Positions 23,579-31,448 of a stretch of DNA of 64,000 bases are shown here, in pieces (the stretch's first letter is position 1; every line of letters starts with the position of its first letter). A program made the position numbers and the translations under genes. The stretch is taken from contig CALHTB010000008.1 of the NCBI GenBank assembly GCA_938038785.1, positions 1 through 64,000 of the forward strand, given 5' to 3'. Below the pieces are notes generated by a model that did not search any database, was not told where the DNA came from, and saw nothing but the letters and a program-made list of their open reading frames with translations. The stretch comes from an uncultured Acidimicrobiales bacterium (GTDB lineage Bacteria > Actinomycetota > Acidimicrobiia > Acidimicrobiales > SHLQ01).

Positions 23579-24556
23579 GTGTATCGAATTGATTGTCTGC
23601 AGTTTGCGAATTGGTCCGAGCCGATCTTTCGCGAGATGCGTTCGGGCGGGGTCGACGCGGTGCACGTCACGATTGCCTATCACGAGACCTTCCGCGAGAC
23701 CGTCGCCGAGATCTCAAAGTGGAACCGCTGGTTCGACACCCACAACGACCTGATTCTTCATGGTCGGACGGCAGCCGACATCGACGTGGCGAAGGAAACG
23801 AATCGCACCGCCATCTTCTTCGGCTTCCAAAACCCATCACCGATCGAAGCTGACATCGACCTTGTCGAGATCCTCCATACCCTCGGCGCGCGGTTTATGC
23901 AGCTCAGCTACAACAACCAATCGCTGCTCGCCACCGGCTGCTACGAAGACGACGACCCCGGCATCACCCGGATGGGCAAAGAGGTCATCAAGGAAATGAA
24001 TCGTGTCGGGCTGGTCGTTGACATGAGCCATTCCGCTGACCGCTCGACCATCGAGGCCGCCGAGCTCTCCGAACGTCCAATCGCCATCACCCACGCCAAC
24101 CCGCACGCATGGCATCCGGCGCTGCGAAACAAGCGTGAAGAGGTCATTCGTGCAGTCACGAGCAATGGCGGCATGATGGGGTTCTCGCTGTACCCGCATC
24201 ACCTCAAAGACAAGACTGAGTGCACCCTCGAGAGCTTCTGCCAGATGGTGGCCGACTCGGCAGAGATGTATGGCGTCGAGCACTTCGGCTTGGGAAGTGA
24301 CCTTTGCCAAGACCAGCCCGACAGCATCGTCGAATGGATGCGAGTTGGTCGCTGGACCAAAGCAATCGACTACGGAGAAGGTTCAGCGTCAGCGCCTGGC
24401 TTTCCGCCGCAGCCAACCTGGTTCGAGACGAACAACGACTTTGGCAACATCGAGGTTGGGCTAGGCGAAGTGGGCTTCAGCGTCGACGAGGTCGCTGCGC
24501 TCATGGGTGGGAATTGGTATCGCTTCTTCGACGAGAACTTCGGGCCACAGTCGTGA
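23579..24556 (+). CDS. M19 membrane-dipeptidase-like protein lacking key metal ligands
   Basis: A 325-residue protein of the M19/renal dipeptidase fold. Recognisable blocks are FMQLSYNNQSLLATG, MNRVGLVVDMSHSADRSTIEAA (His ligand), PIAITHANPHAWHPALRNK (His ligand), EHFGLGSDLCQDQ and a C-terminal MGGNWYRFF. The N-terminal HxD metal pair (usually in DGHNDLP) is replaced by DCLQ at residues 5-8, and the usual bridging Glu of the EG motif is Gln in FFGFQNPSP. So it may have a changed metal centre or another reaction. GTG at 23579 is the only clear start. It begins a three-gene operon with overlapping stops and starts. Confidence 0.8.
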   Translation: MYRIDCLQFANWSEPIFREMRSGGVDAVHVTIAYHETFRETVAEISKWNRWFDTHNDLILHGRTAADIDVAKETNRTAIFFGFQNPSPIEADIDLVEILHTLGARFMQLSYNNQSLLATGCYEDDDPGITRMGKEVIKEMNRVGLVVDMSHSADRSTIEAAELSERPIAITHANPHAWHPALRNKREEVIRAVTSNGGMMGFSLYPHHLKDKTECTLESFCQMVADSAEMYGVEHFGLGSDLCQDQPDSIVEWMRVGRWTKAIDYGEGSASAPGFPPQPTWFETNNDFGNIEVGLGEVGFSVDEVAALMGGNWYRFFDENFGPQS

Positions 24557-26220
24557 CCGCCACGATCGAACGCCGCCCGCCGAGTACGGTGATGCGCCTC
24601 GACCGAATGGGTTCGTTCCATCAGAGCCGGTTGTCGTTCATGCGCATCTTGCTGCGCCGGATGAAGCGCGAAGCGTGGACCTTCGACCGTCCGCGCTTCG
24701 ATGTCGACGCCAACGGTGTTGGCACCGCCCTGTACTGCGCCCACACACCCGAACGCACCTACACGTTGGTGGCGTTCGCTCACGATCTACCGGATGATCA
24801 ACGCTCTGACCGGGTCATCGCCACGGCCTGGGACACCACGTTTACGCTGCACGACGGTGTGCCCACGGAGAACGACGTCGAACGGCTCCGCGCCAACGTG
24901 CCCCTGCAAGAGGCCGGGCGGGTTGCTGGAACCGAGCTCACGTTGTCGCGTGCGAACCGGTCGGTGCGGCTCTGGTCGAAGGTCATCGATGCGCTTGCTG
25001 GGGGTGAACAACCCGACGCTGACGCCGTTGAAGAAGTTGGCTACCTCATGCGCACCACTGCGGTGTATGGCAGCGGCAAGTTTGGCGCCGCCGATCGTCA
25101 GTCGGTTGCTGACCGCGAAGAGCTCCTCGCACCGTTCCAAGCCGAGATGCTCACCGTCTACCTCATCCGTACCTTCGTCATGGACCTCGTCGAGAACATG
25201 GCCAAGCACGTTTCGCCCAACGCCGTTGCCCTCGAGCCAGCGCTTCGTCGCCGGTTTGGTATCGGGAACTCCACCGGGCTGGGTATGGCGCCGTTCTTGT
25301 TGACCCACCCCCGGCTCATCAACAACTGGATCGCTGCCCGCGAAGAGGGCTTGCGTCGAGTGCGTTCGGTCGAGTCAGCCACCAGCGACGAACAAGAGAT
25401 GTTCCGTCGGGTCGTGGCGCAATCTCGTCAGCTCGTCGACAGCTGGCACTCGGCCCACGAGATCCAACAAACCAAACTCGCTGAGCTGCGAGACGACATC
25501 GACGCCATCGACCGCTACCTCGAAGCCGCTGACCTATTGCGGGACTATGCGTGGAACGACCTCGTCACCTGGAGCGAAACAGCACTCTCTCTCGAAGGCC
25601 AAGAACTCGTCGTTTCGCTCCTGCTTGAGCCATACGGCCACCTCGTCGACGAACTGGTCGACCAGATGCACGCCGATGAGTCCGCTCCCGCCGCGATCGA
25701 TGGCCGAACCCCTGTGGCAGACGTGCGCTCTGCGATCGAGCGATCGTACCCGTGGGCGCTGGAGATCGATTGGGATGGCGATGACGCCGATGCCCGTGCC
25801 TGGTACGTGTCGGAAGAGAAGCTTGAACCACGGTTGGGGGAGCGCCATGAGGAGCCCATTGGGCCCTTTGAGCAGCCGCTCCAGCCTGGACGCGACGTGG
25901 CCCGCATGTACGGCGACCTTGGGCAGTGGAGCGATACCGACGACCTTGCAGCGTTCCTGCGGCTCCACCCAGAGCATCGACACGTCGCTCGACGGGTTCT
26001 GCTGATGGACGACAAGCCTTACGCAGAGGTTCGCGACAACACGATTGCATCGGACATGTTGCCGATCGATCTGCTGCGGGCAAAGCTCAGCTTCTTTGGA
26101 GCTACCCGCTTTGACCCCCGCTCTGACCGGTGGGTGCGAATCACCATGTTCCAAGGAGCACCGTTTCCCCACGAGCTCTCGAGCGCTGACCCTGACTCGT
26201 GGGTGTATCCGGCCCCATGA
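24553..26220 (+). CDS. Conserved-looking protein of unknown function, 555 aa
   Basis: Soluble, 555 residues, no signal peptide or membrane segment. It opens with RMGSFHQSRLSFMRILLRRM and has a TLVAFAHDLPDDQRSDRVIA stretch, a tract RTFVMDLVENMAKHVSP, the glycine-rich RRRFGIGNSTGLGMAPFLLT, and a C-terminal VRITMFQGAPFPHEL. I do not recognise a family, but the patterning (GNSTGLGMAPFL, EIDWDGDDADARAWYVSEEK) looks conserved. GTG at 24553 overlaps the M19 stop (GTGA), and its stop overlaps the DUF3726 start (ATGA), so its job is probably linked to those genes. Confidence 0.8.
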   Translation: MTATIERRPPSTVMRLDRMGSFHQSRLSFMRILLRRMKREAWTFDRPRFDVDANGVGTALYCAHTPERTYTLVAFAHDLPDDQRSDRVIATAWDTTFTLHDGVPTENDVERLRANVPLQEAGRVAGTELTLSRANRSVRLWSKVIDALAGGEQPDADAVEEVGYLMRTTAVYGSGKFGAADRQSVADREELLAPFQAEMLTVYLIRTFVMDLVENMAKHVSPNAVALEPALRRRFGIGNSTGLGMAPFLLTHPRLINNWIAAREEGLRRVRSVESATSDEQEMFRRVVAQSRQLVDSWHSAHEIQQTKLAELRDDIDAIDRYLEAADLLRDYAWNDLVTWSETALSLEGQELVVSLLLEPYGHLVDELVDQMHADESAPAAIDGRTPVADVRSAIERSYPWALEIDWDGDDADARAWYVSEEKLEPRLGERHEEPIGPFEQPLQPGRDVARMYGDLGQWSDTDDLAAFLRLHPEHRHVARRVLLMDDKPYAEVRDNTIASDMLPIDLLRAKLSFFGATRFDPRSDRWVRITMFQGAPFPHELSSADPDSWVYPAP

Positions 26221-26888
26221 ACCTTTCGCTCGATGAGTACCGGGCTCTGGTAGCTAAGGCATTTCGAGGCGTTGGCTATCCGTGGGGTCTTACCGAAGAC
26301 GCCTCGTGGGCGGCTCGCCGCCTCGCCGAGTTGGACGGTTCGTCTCCCGCAGCGGTTGTTGGTTTACTCGACCAGTTGGCGAGCCGAGATAGCGACGTAT
26401 TGGGGATGCCTGAAGCTGACTGGACCAGCGCTAACGAGGGCGTTCTCTGCCCTGTCTGTGTTGGCACGTCCCTGCTCGATCGTGGTGTGAGCGACCTCGA
26501 TAACCCGCTCAGCCTGGGCCGCACCTTCACTCCCGAATTGCTCGTGCCTTTTGTTTTTGAACTGCTGGGCTCAGGCACGGCGTCGTTCGTTGTGGAATGG
26601 CCCGAAGGTGCAAGCCACATCACCGCGCAAAACACTGTGTTCTATGGCGACATAACCACCATGACCGATTCCGTGACGATCACCCGCGCAACGCAATCAG
26701 AAGATCATGGTCGGCACCTGAGTGGGTTGGCCGGCCGATCTCCGTGTGTGTCTGGGCAGTCGAATAACCGAGTGATACTCGATATTCCGCTAGTGCAGCG
26801 CCTCGAACAGCTAGCCCACCGCACCTACGCACCAGCAACAGATGCCAGCCGTGCCGGCGCTGGCGCTGGCACGACCGACAACGATTAG
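26217..26888 (+). CDS. DUF3726 family protein
   Basis: About 223 residues. The start LSLDEYRALVAKAFRGVGY and PWGLTEDASWAARRLAELDG fit my memory of DUF3726 proteins of marine alphaproteobacteria, whose function is unknown. A Cys pair (LCPVCVG) lies mid-protein, and an Ala/Gly/Asp-rich tail ends it. It overlaps the 555-aa gene by 4 bp. Whether this M19-like/unknown/DUF3726 trio exists elsewhere could not be checked here. A CCCCAT/ATGGGG palindrome after the stop (about 26898-26910) may end the transcript. Confidence 0.72.
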   Translation: MNLSLDEYRALVAKAFRGVGYPWGLTEDASWAARRLAELDGSSPAAVVGLLDQLASRDSDVLGMPEADWTSANEGVLCPVCVGTSLLDRGVSDLDNPLSLGRTFTPELLVPFVFELLGSGTASFVVEWPEGASHITAQNTVFYGDITTMTDSVTITRATQSEDHGRHLSGLAGRSPCVSGQSNNRVILDIPLVQRLEQLAHRTYAPATDASRAGAGAGTTDND

Positions 26889-26985
26889 TAGGTCTCACCC
26901 CATCATGGGGATTTGGTGTTGATACGCCAGATCAGATGCCGATCCGGATACTGTTTGAAACTTCGGACCAGCTGAAGGTGAAATC

Positions 26986-27978
26986 ATGGCCGGTGGACTT
27001 GTAGGACTACTAGACGACGTCGCAGCGTTGGCAAAGCTTGCCGCTGCGTCTGTAGATGATGTTGGCGTCGCTGCCGCAAAGGCAAGTGCGAAAGCCGCAG
27101 GTGTTGTTATCGACGATGCCGCAGTCACCCCTGCATATGTGCAAGGCCTCGCCGCTGAACGCGAACTTCCGATCATCAAACGAATCGCCACCGGCTCGCT
27201 CAAGAGCAAGCTGATCTTCATCCTGCCCGTCGTGCTTCTGCTCAGCACCTACGCACCCGATGTCATCAACATCATCTTGATGTTCGGCGGCGCATTCCTC
27301 TGCTACGAGGGCGCCCACAAGATCATCCACTACCTCCAAGGCCACGAAGACAAAGACCACGGAGCTCCAGCCGCAATGCAGGGCCCCGAAGCCGAAGAAA
27401 AGACGATCCAAGGCGCGATTCGCACCGACTTCATTCTGTCGGCTGAGATTATGGTGATCTCCTCAAAGGCATTGCTCGAGGACAACAGCGCTGGCGAGAC
27501 CGGCATCGTGCAGCAAGGATTCACCCTCGCCGCCATCGCCATTCTCATCACGGTCGTGGTCTACGGCGCTGTCGCTCTCATCGTGAAGATGGACGACATT
27601 GGCCTGGCGATGGCACAACGAGATGACGAAGCGTCCCAGAAGACCGGCGCTGCGCTCGTCGCAGCCATGCCGATCGTGTTGAAGTGGCTCACGATCATCG
27701 GCACTGCCGCAATGTTGTGGGTAGGTGGCCACATCATCCTTGCCGGCACACACGGCTCGCCCATCAACTGGGACGGCATCTACGGCCCCGTGCACGACTT
27801 CGAAGGCTGGCTGGCCGGCTCACCATTCCTCGGCGGCCTCTTCGGCTGGCTCGGCAACACCGTGGCCTCGGCCATCCTTGGGTTCATCGTGGGCGCCATC
27901 ATCTACTTCGCCATTACCGCCATCAAGGGCAAAGACGACGCCCACGGTGCCCACGGCGAAGAAGCACACGCTCACTAG
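26986..27978 (+). CDS. DUF808/YedI family membrane protein
   Basis: A 330-residue inner-membrane protein. It starts AGGLVGLLDDVAALAKLAAA and contains ASVDDVGVAAAKASAKAAGV, VTPAYVQGLAAERELPII and the GAIRTDFILSAEIMVISSKA block that marks DUF808/YedI. About five or six hydrophobic helices follow, and a His-rich tail ends it. Function is unknown. ATG at 26986 has GAAGGTGA just upstream. It appears to be monocistronic; the next gene starts 50 bp later with its own -10 box. Confidence 0.88.
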   Translation: MAGGLVGLLDDVAALAKLAAASVDDVGVAAAKASAKAAGVVIDDAAVTPAYVQGLAAERELPIIKRIATGSLKSKLIFILPVVLLLSTYAPDVINIILMFGGAFLCYEGAHKIIHYLQGHEDKDHGAPAAMQGPEAEEKTIQGAIRTDFILSAEIMVISSKALLEDNSAGETGIVQQGFTLAAIAILITVVVYGAVALIVKMDDIGLAMAQRDDEASQKTGAALVAAMPIVLKWLTIIGTAAMLWVGGHIILAGTHGSPINWDGIYGPVHDFEGWLAGSPFLGGLFGWLGNTVASAILGFIVGAIIYFAITAIKGKDDAHGAHGEEAHAH

Positions 27979-28014
27979 ACGCCAATGAGTCCGGGGCGAA
28001 CGTACGCCCACTCA

Positions 28015-28020
28015 TACACT
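28015..28020 (+). promoter_or_regulatory. Putative -10 box (TACACT) of leaderless SRPBCC gene
   Basis: TACACT is followed by 7 nt and the ATG at 28028. The same hexamer with an 8-nt spacer precedes modA. Confidence 0.45.
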
Positions 28021-28027
28021 TTTGGCA

Positions 28028-28477
28028 ATGGCTGCAAAGGTTGACTTTGAGGTGTCCCTGCCGGTGAAGGCCGAGCCTCGCCGCGTGTGGGACTTACTCG
28101 TTGACTGGAAGGCTCACGAGGAGTTCATTCCCGCGACAAGGGTCGAGATCGAAACCGCGGTTACTAACGAGGTGGGCACGATCTTTACCGCAACAACTGG
28201 GTTTGGTCCCATGGCTCTCATCGACAGGATGCGGGTGACCCAGCTCGACTGGGATGCCGGTTCCGAGCAGGGCTATTGCGAGGTAGAGAAACTTGGCCCC
28301 GTCCTTGGCGGCACAGCCAGCTTTCGGGTCGCAAAGGCACCTGGCGGGTCAACGGTGGCGTGGGTCGAGGACCTGACGATCGACAAACTCCCCGCAGCTC
28401 TTGGACGGTTTGTTGGCCCTGTTGCCGGTCTCGGGTTCCGCGTGGTTGGCCCGCTACTGAGCCGGCAGCTCCGCTAA
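28028..28477 (+). CDS. SRPBCC-family protein (polyketide cyclase/START-like)
   Basis: A 149-residue single-domain protein: VDFEVSLPVKAEPRRVWDLL at the start, then VDWKAHEEFIPATRVE, VGTIFTATTGFGPMALIDRM, and a C-terminal helix ALGRFVGPVAGLGFRVVGPLL. This is the START/Bet v 1-like hydrophobic-pocket fold. The ligand is unknown. The ATG at 28028 lies 7 nt after a TACACT box. Its stop overlaps the convergent TPMT-like stop by 4 bp. Confidence 0.8.
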   Translation: MAAKVDFEVSLPVKAEPRRVWDLLVDWKAHEEFIPATRVEIETAVTNEVGTIFTATTGFGPMALIDRMRVTQLDWDAGSEQGYCEVEKLGPVLGGTASFRVAKAPGGSTVAWVEDLTIDKLPAALGRFVGPVAGLGFRVVGPLLSRQLR

Positions 28478-29121
28478 CGTCGCACCATTTTGTAGGCGGT
28501 GGACTCAAAGGTTGTTGCTCCCCGTGACCGCATTTCATCGTTCAACGCGTCGATCGTCTCGAGATGTTCGATGGTGAAGTTGGTCTCGAACAAGGCGTGG
28601 ACTTCTTCGTCAGGTACCGCAAAGGGTGGCCCGGCCATAAACGATTGGTTGTAGTCGAAGGTGATGAGTAGCACCGTGGCGCCCGCTGAGAGCAGTGAGG
28701 CGAGGTGCTGGGCATATCGAGCTCGCGTGTCAGCGTCGAGAGCGACGATCGACGCTCGGTCGAACACCGAGTTGATCTCGCCGGTGTGTTCGGTGTTGAT
28801 CGAAAAGAAGTCGGCGGCGAACAGCGTGTACGGGCCCGACTCGTATCGGACCGGGGGAGTGGCGTCGACTTTGGCTACCAGGCCACGTTCGGCAAAGAAC
28901 TCCTGCACGGCCTGTTCGACGAATTCGACCCCGATGACCGCATCGGCGGTGTTCGCCAGGTGCACCATGTCGAGGGTCTTTCCGCACAGTGGAACCAACA
29001 CGCGCCCCGGCGTCTCGCCCAGCACCTGCTCGCCGAGACGGGCGAGGAAGTCGTTGGTCTCGCTTTGGTGAAAGCCAATCTGGCCATGCTCCCAGGCATC
29101 AGCCCAGTCTTTGTCGCTCAT
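28474..29121 (-). CDS. Thiopurine S-methyltransferase (TPMT) family protein
   Basis: A 215-residue SAM-dependent methyltransferase. Key blocks are DKDWADAWEHGQIGFHQSET, RVLVPLCGKTLDMVHLANT (SAM-binding loop), VIGVEFVEQAVQEFFAERG, DRASIVALDADTRARYAQHL and LLITFDYNQSFMAGPPFAVP. Bacterial TPMTs methylate sulfur, selenium or tellurium compounds, but that role here is unproven. ATG at 29121 was preferred to TTG 29127. It is divergent from the MalY/PatB-like lyase with only 23 bp between starts. Confidence 0.9.
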   Translation of the reverse strand: MSDKDWADAWEHGQIGFHQSETNDFLARLGEQVLGETPGRVLVPLCGKTLDMVHLANTADAVIGVEFVEQAVQEFFAERGLVAKVDATPPVRYESGPYTLFAADFFSINTEHTGEINSVFDRASIVALDADTRARYAQHLASLLSAGATVLLITFDYNQSFMAGPPFAVPDEEVHALFETNFTIEHLETIDALNDEMRSRGATTFESTAYKMVRR

Positions 29122-29144
29122 GTCCAAAGGCTAGTGTCACTTGC

Positions 29145-30389
29145 GTGAGCTACGACTTTGACGAAGTGATCGATCGGCGTAACACCGGGGCCATGGCCAA
29201 GGACGGCTTTCGCAACTATCTCTTTGGTGGCCAGGATCCAGTGGTCTTGCCATGCGCCGATGAAGACGCAATCTCGATGTGGGTTGCCGACATGGCCTTT
29301 GCGTCTGCACCCGCCGCGCGTGCAGCCATGGTCGACCGGGTCGAAAGACATCCGATCTTCGGCTATTCGGCGGTGTTCGAGCCCGAGTTGTACGACTCGT
29401 TTGCTCGGTGGTGCGACGCTCACTACCGCTGGCGACCCCAAGCCGAACACTTCACGACGTCGGCAGGCATTGTTCCCGCGCTGATGGACTTCGCCGAGAT
29501 CTTCGTGGGCGACGGCGATGCAGTGCTCACGCTTACGCCTGCATACGGCTACTTCAAGCATTCAAGTGCGAAGTACGACCGCGAGCTCATCACCTGCGCG
29601 CTCGTCGAGGACGAGTCGGGCCGGTACACCGTCGACATGGCCGACTTTGAAGCCAAGATCACCACCTCTCCGGTTCGCATGTTCTTCCTGTGCCACCCCC
29701 ACAATCCAACCGGACGGCTATGGACGAACGACGAACTGCGTCAGATGGCTGACGTGTGCATAGCCAACGAGGTGCTGATCATCTCTGACGAGATTCACTG
29801 CGACCTGCTTCGCGCTGGTACCACCCATACACCGCTCGCCAAGCTCTACCCCGACTACGACAAGATCGTGACCTGCATGTCGTCGAGCAAGACCTTCAAC
29901 CTCGCTGGGCTGGGAATCGCCAACGTCATCATCGCCAACGACGAGCTACGTGAACGCTGGCTCGACCATGTCTCACCATTGGTGAACCCTCTCAGTGAAG
30001 CCGCAGCGATCGGGGTCTTCTCCCACGGGCACGCCTGGCACCGTGATCTCATCAACTATCTCGACGCCAACTTCGCATACCTCGCCGAGGTACTGGCCGA
30101 GAAGCTACCCAAGGCGGTCTTTTCGATACCCGACGCCACATATCTGGCGTGGGTGAACCTTGCCGCATACTTCCCCAACGACCTGAACCTCACCCGCTAC
30201 TTCGCCGAGACCTGTGGTGTCCTGCTCGAGGGCGGCGACATGTTCGTCGCCGACGCCGACGGCCACGTCCGACTTAATCTCGCATGCCCTCGCTCGGTGC
30301 TGGCCAACGGCCTCGACAAAATCGTCGACGCAACCAACAACTTTGCAGGGCTGCGAACGGATTCCGTTGCGAATCCTCCAAAAGTGTGA
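29145..30389 (+). CDS. MalY/PatB-family aminotransferase-like C-S lyase
   Basis: A 414-residue fold-type I PLP enzyme. It begins with the family pattern SYDFDEVIDRRNTGAMAKDG, has SMWVADMAFASAPA, CHPHNPTGRLWTNDEL, ISDEIHCDLLRAG and the PLP lysine in MSSSKTFNLAGLGIANV (about residue 248). MalY/PatB enzymes cleave cystathionine or other cysteine conjugates. GTG 29145 is the only reasonable start. The DUF1905 gene begins 7 bp after its stop. Confidence 0.9.
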   Translation: MSYDFDEVIDRRNTGAMAKDGFRNYLFGGQDPVVLPCADEDAISMWVADMAFASAPAARAAMVDRVERHPIFGYSAVFEPELYDSFARWCDAHYRWRPQAEHFTTSAGIVPALMDFAEIFVGDGDAVLTLTPAYGYFKHSSAKYDRELITCALVEDESGRYTVDMADFEAKITTSPVRMFFLCHPHNPTGRLWTNDELRQMADVCIANEVLIISDEIHCDLLRAGTTHTPLAKLYPDYDKIVTCMSSSKTFNLAGLGIANVIIANDELRERWLDHVSPLVNPLSEAAAIGVFSHGHAWHRDLINYLDANFAYLAEVLAEKLPKAVFSIPDATYLAWVNLAAYFPNDLNLTRYFAETCGVLLEGGDMFVADADGHVRLNLACPRSVLANGLDKIVDATNNFAGLRTDSVANPPKV

Positions 30390-30396
30390 CCGTGCT

Positions 30397-30693
30397 GTGC
30401 AGGTAACGTTTGAGGCCGAGCCATTTCCGTGGCACAGCGACAAGACATCGTGGGTATTTGTTGCCGTGCCGCCCGACGACGCCGATGCCATCGACGATGC
30501 GACGTCGATGACCGGTGGCTTTGGCAGCGTCAAGGTCGCAGTACAGATCGGCAAGACGTCGTGGACTACATCGCTGTTCCCCAGCAAGGAGATGGAGACG
30601 TACGTGCTACCGCTGAAGAAGGCTGTGCGTCAGGCCGAAGGTGTGGAGGTCGGAAAGCCCGTGGAGGTCACGATTGAGCTGGTGCACATCTAA
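30397..30693 (+). CDS. DUF1905 family protein
   Basis: A 98-residue protein with the DUF1905 pattern: VQVTFEAEPFPWHSDKTSWV and FVAVPPDDADAI at the start, GFGSVKVAVQIGKTSWTTSL in the centre, and PLKKAVRQAEGVEVGKPVEV at the end. The fold is a small beta-barrel of unknown role. GTG at 30397 follows the MalY/PatB stop by 7 bp. Its 3' end overlaps the convergent Asp/Glu-racemase-like gene by 26 bp. Confidence 0.85.
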   Translation: MQVTFEAEPFPWHSDKTSWVFVAVPPDDADAIDDATSMTGGFGSVKVAVQIGKTSWTTSLFPSKEMETYVLPLKKAVRQAEGVEVGKPVEVTIELVHI

Positions 30694-31435
30694 ACAGCTG
30701 GCCCAGGCCCTCGATGGTGTCGTCGATGCCAGCAAGGCGCAGCAGGTGCCAACTCAAGGCGAGGTTGCTCGACACGACCGGCAGGCCGAGCTCGGTTTCG
30801 AGTGACTCGACGATGCCAAAGGTCCGCAAGCTCGTGCACGAGATGAACACGCCGTCGCAATCGGTGGACGACACGATCTCGCGAACGCCAGCGGCGATCG
30901 ACTCGGGCGCGATCTTCGCCACCACGTGATCGCGCGACTCGTTGAACGAACCGAAGTTGTCTACCTCGATGCCATGATCACGAAAGTGCTCGATGATCGG
31001 TGCGGTCACGTCAGCGGTGTAGGGGGTGACCACCGCGATTCGGGACACGTCGAGTGCACGAAACGCCTCGACCGCAGCGCTGATCGGGTTTGAGCAGGCC
31101 ATATCGGGGTGGGCACTGCGGATCGCTCCGGTCACGCCTTCCTCGCCAATAAGGGTGGCTGCGGACGTGCAGCCATAGCCAATGGCGTCGAACTCGAACT
31201 CGGCGGGAAGTAGCTTGGCTGCCTCTGGCAGGCGAGCGCGCATATCGGTGAGCGTCTGTGGTGTTACCTCGGGCTCCATTGGAATGCGCGAGTGGTACCA
31301 CACCACCCCGTCGACATCGATGCTGCGAAACTCGGGTTCGACCGTGTGGTCGGTTTCGAGCACGACCAGGCCGATCGTTGCTCGTGCCCCAAACCCACCG
31401 TCGGTTTCAAATGGCAGTTCGATTAGATCGCTCAT
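30668..31435 (-). CDS. Asp/Glu racemase-superfamily protein (maleate isomerase/arylmalonate decarboxylase-like)
   Basis: A 255-residue protein with the two catalytic-cysteine blocks of this fold: FDAIGYGCTSAATLIGEEG and CDGVFISCTSLRTFGIVES. Other matches are TIGLVVLETDHTVEPEF, ACSNPISAAVEAFRALDVSR and RIAVVTPYTADV. Maleate isomerase and arylmalonate decarboxylase are the nearest known activities; the substrate is not clear. A GAGGA site precedes the ATG. It lies 13 bp after the PhyH gene at 31449-32321, so the two probably form an operon. Confidence 0.85.
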   Translation of the reverse strand: MSDLIELPFETDGGFGARATIGLVVLETDHTVEPEFRSIDVDGVVWYHSRIPMEPEVTPQTLTDMRARLPEAAKLLPAEFEFDAIGYGCTSAATLIGEEGVTGAIRSAHPDMACSNPISAAVEAFRALDVSRIAVVTPYTADVTAPIIEHFRDHGIEVDNFGSFNESRDHVVAKIAPESIAAGVREIVSSTDCDGVFISCTSLRTFGIVESLETELGLPVVSSNLALSWHLLRLAGIDDTIEGLGQLFRCAPAQS

Positions 31436-31448
31436 TGCACGGTCCTCA

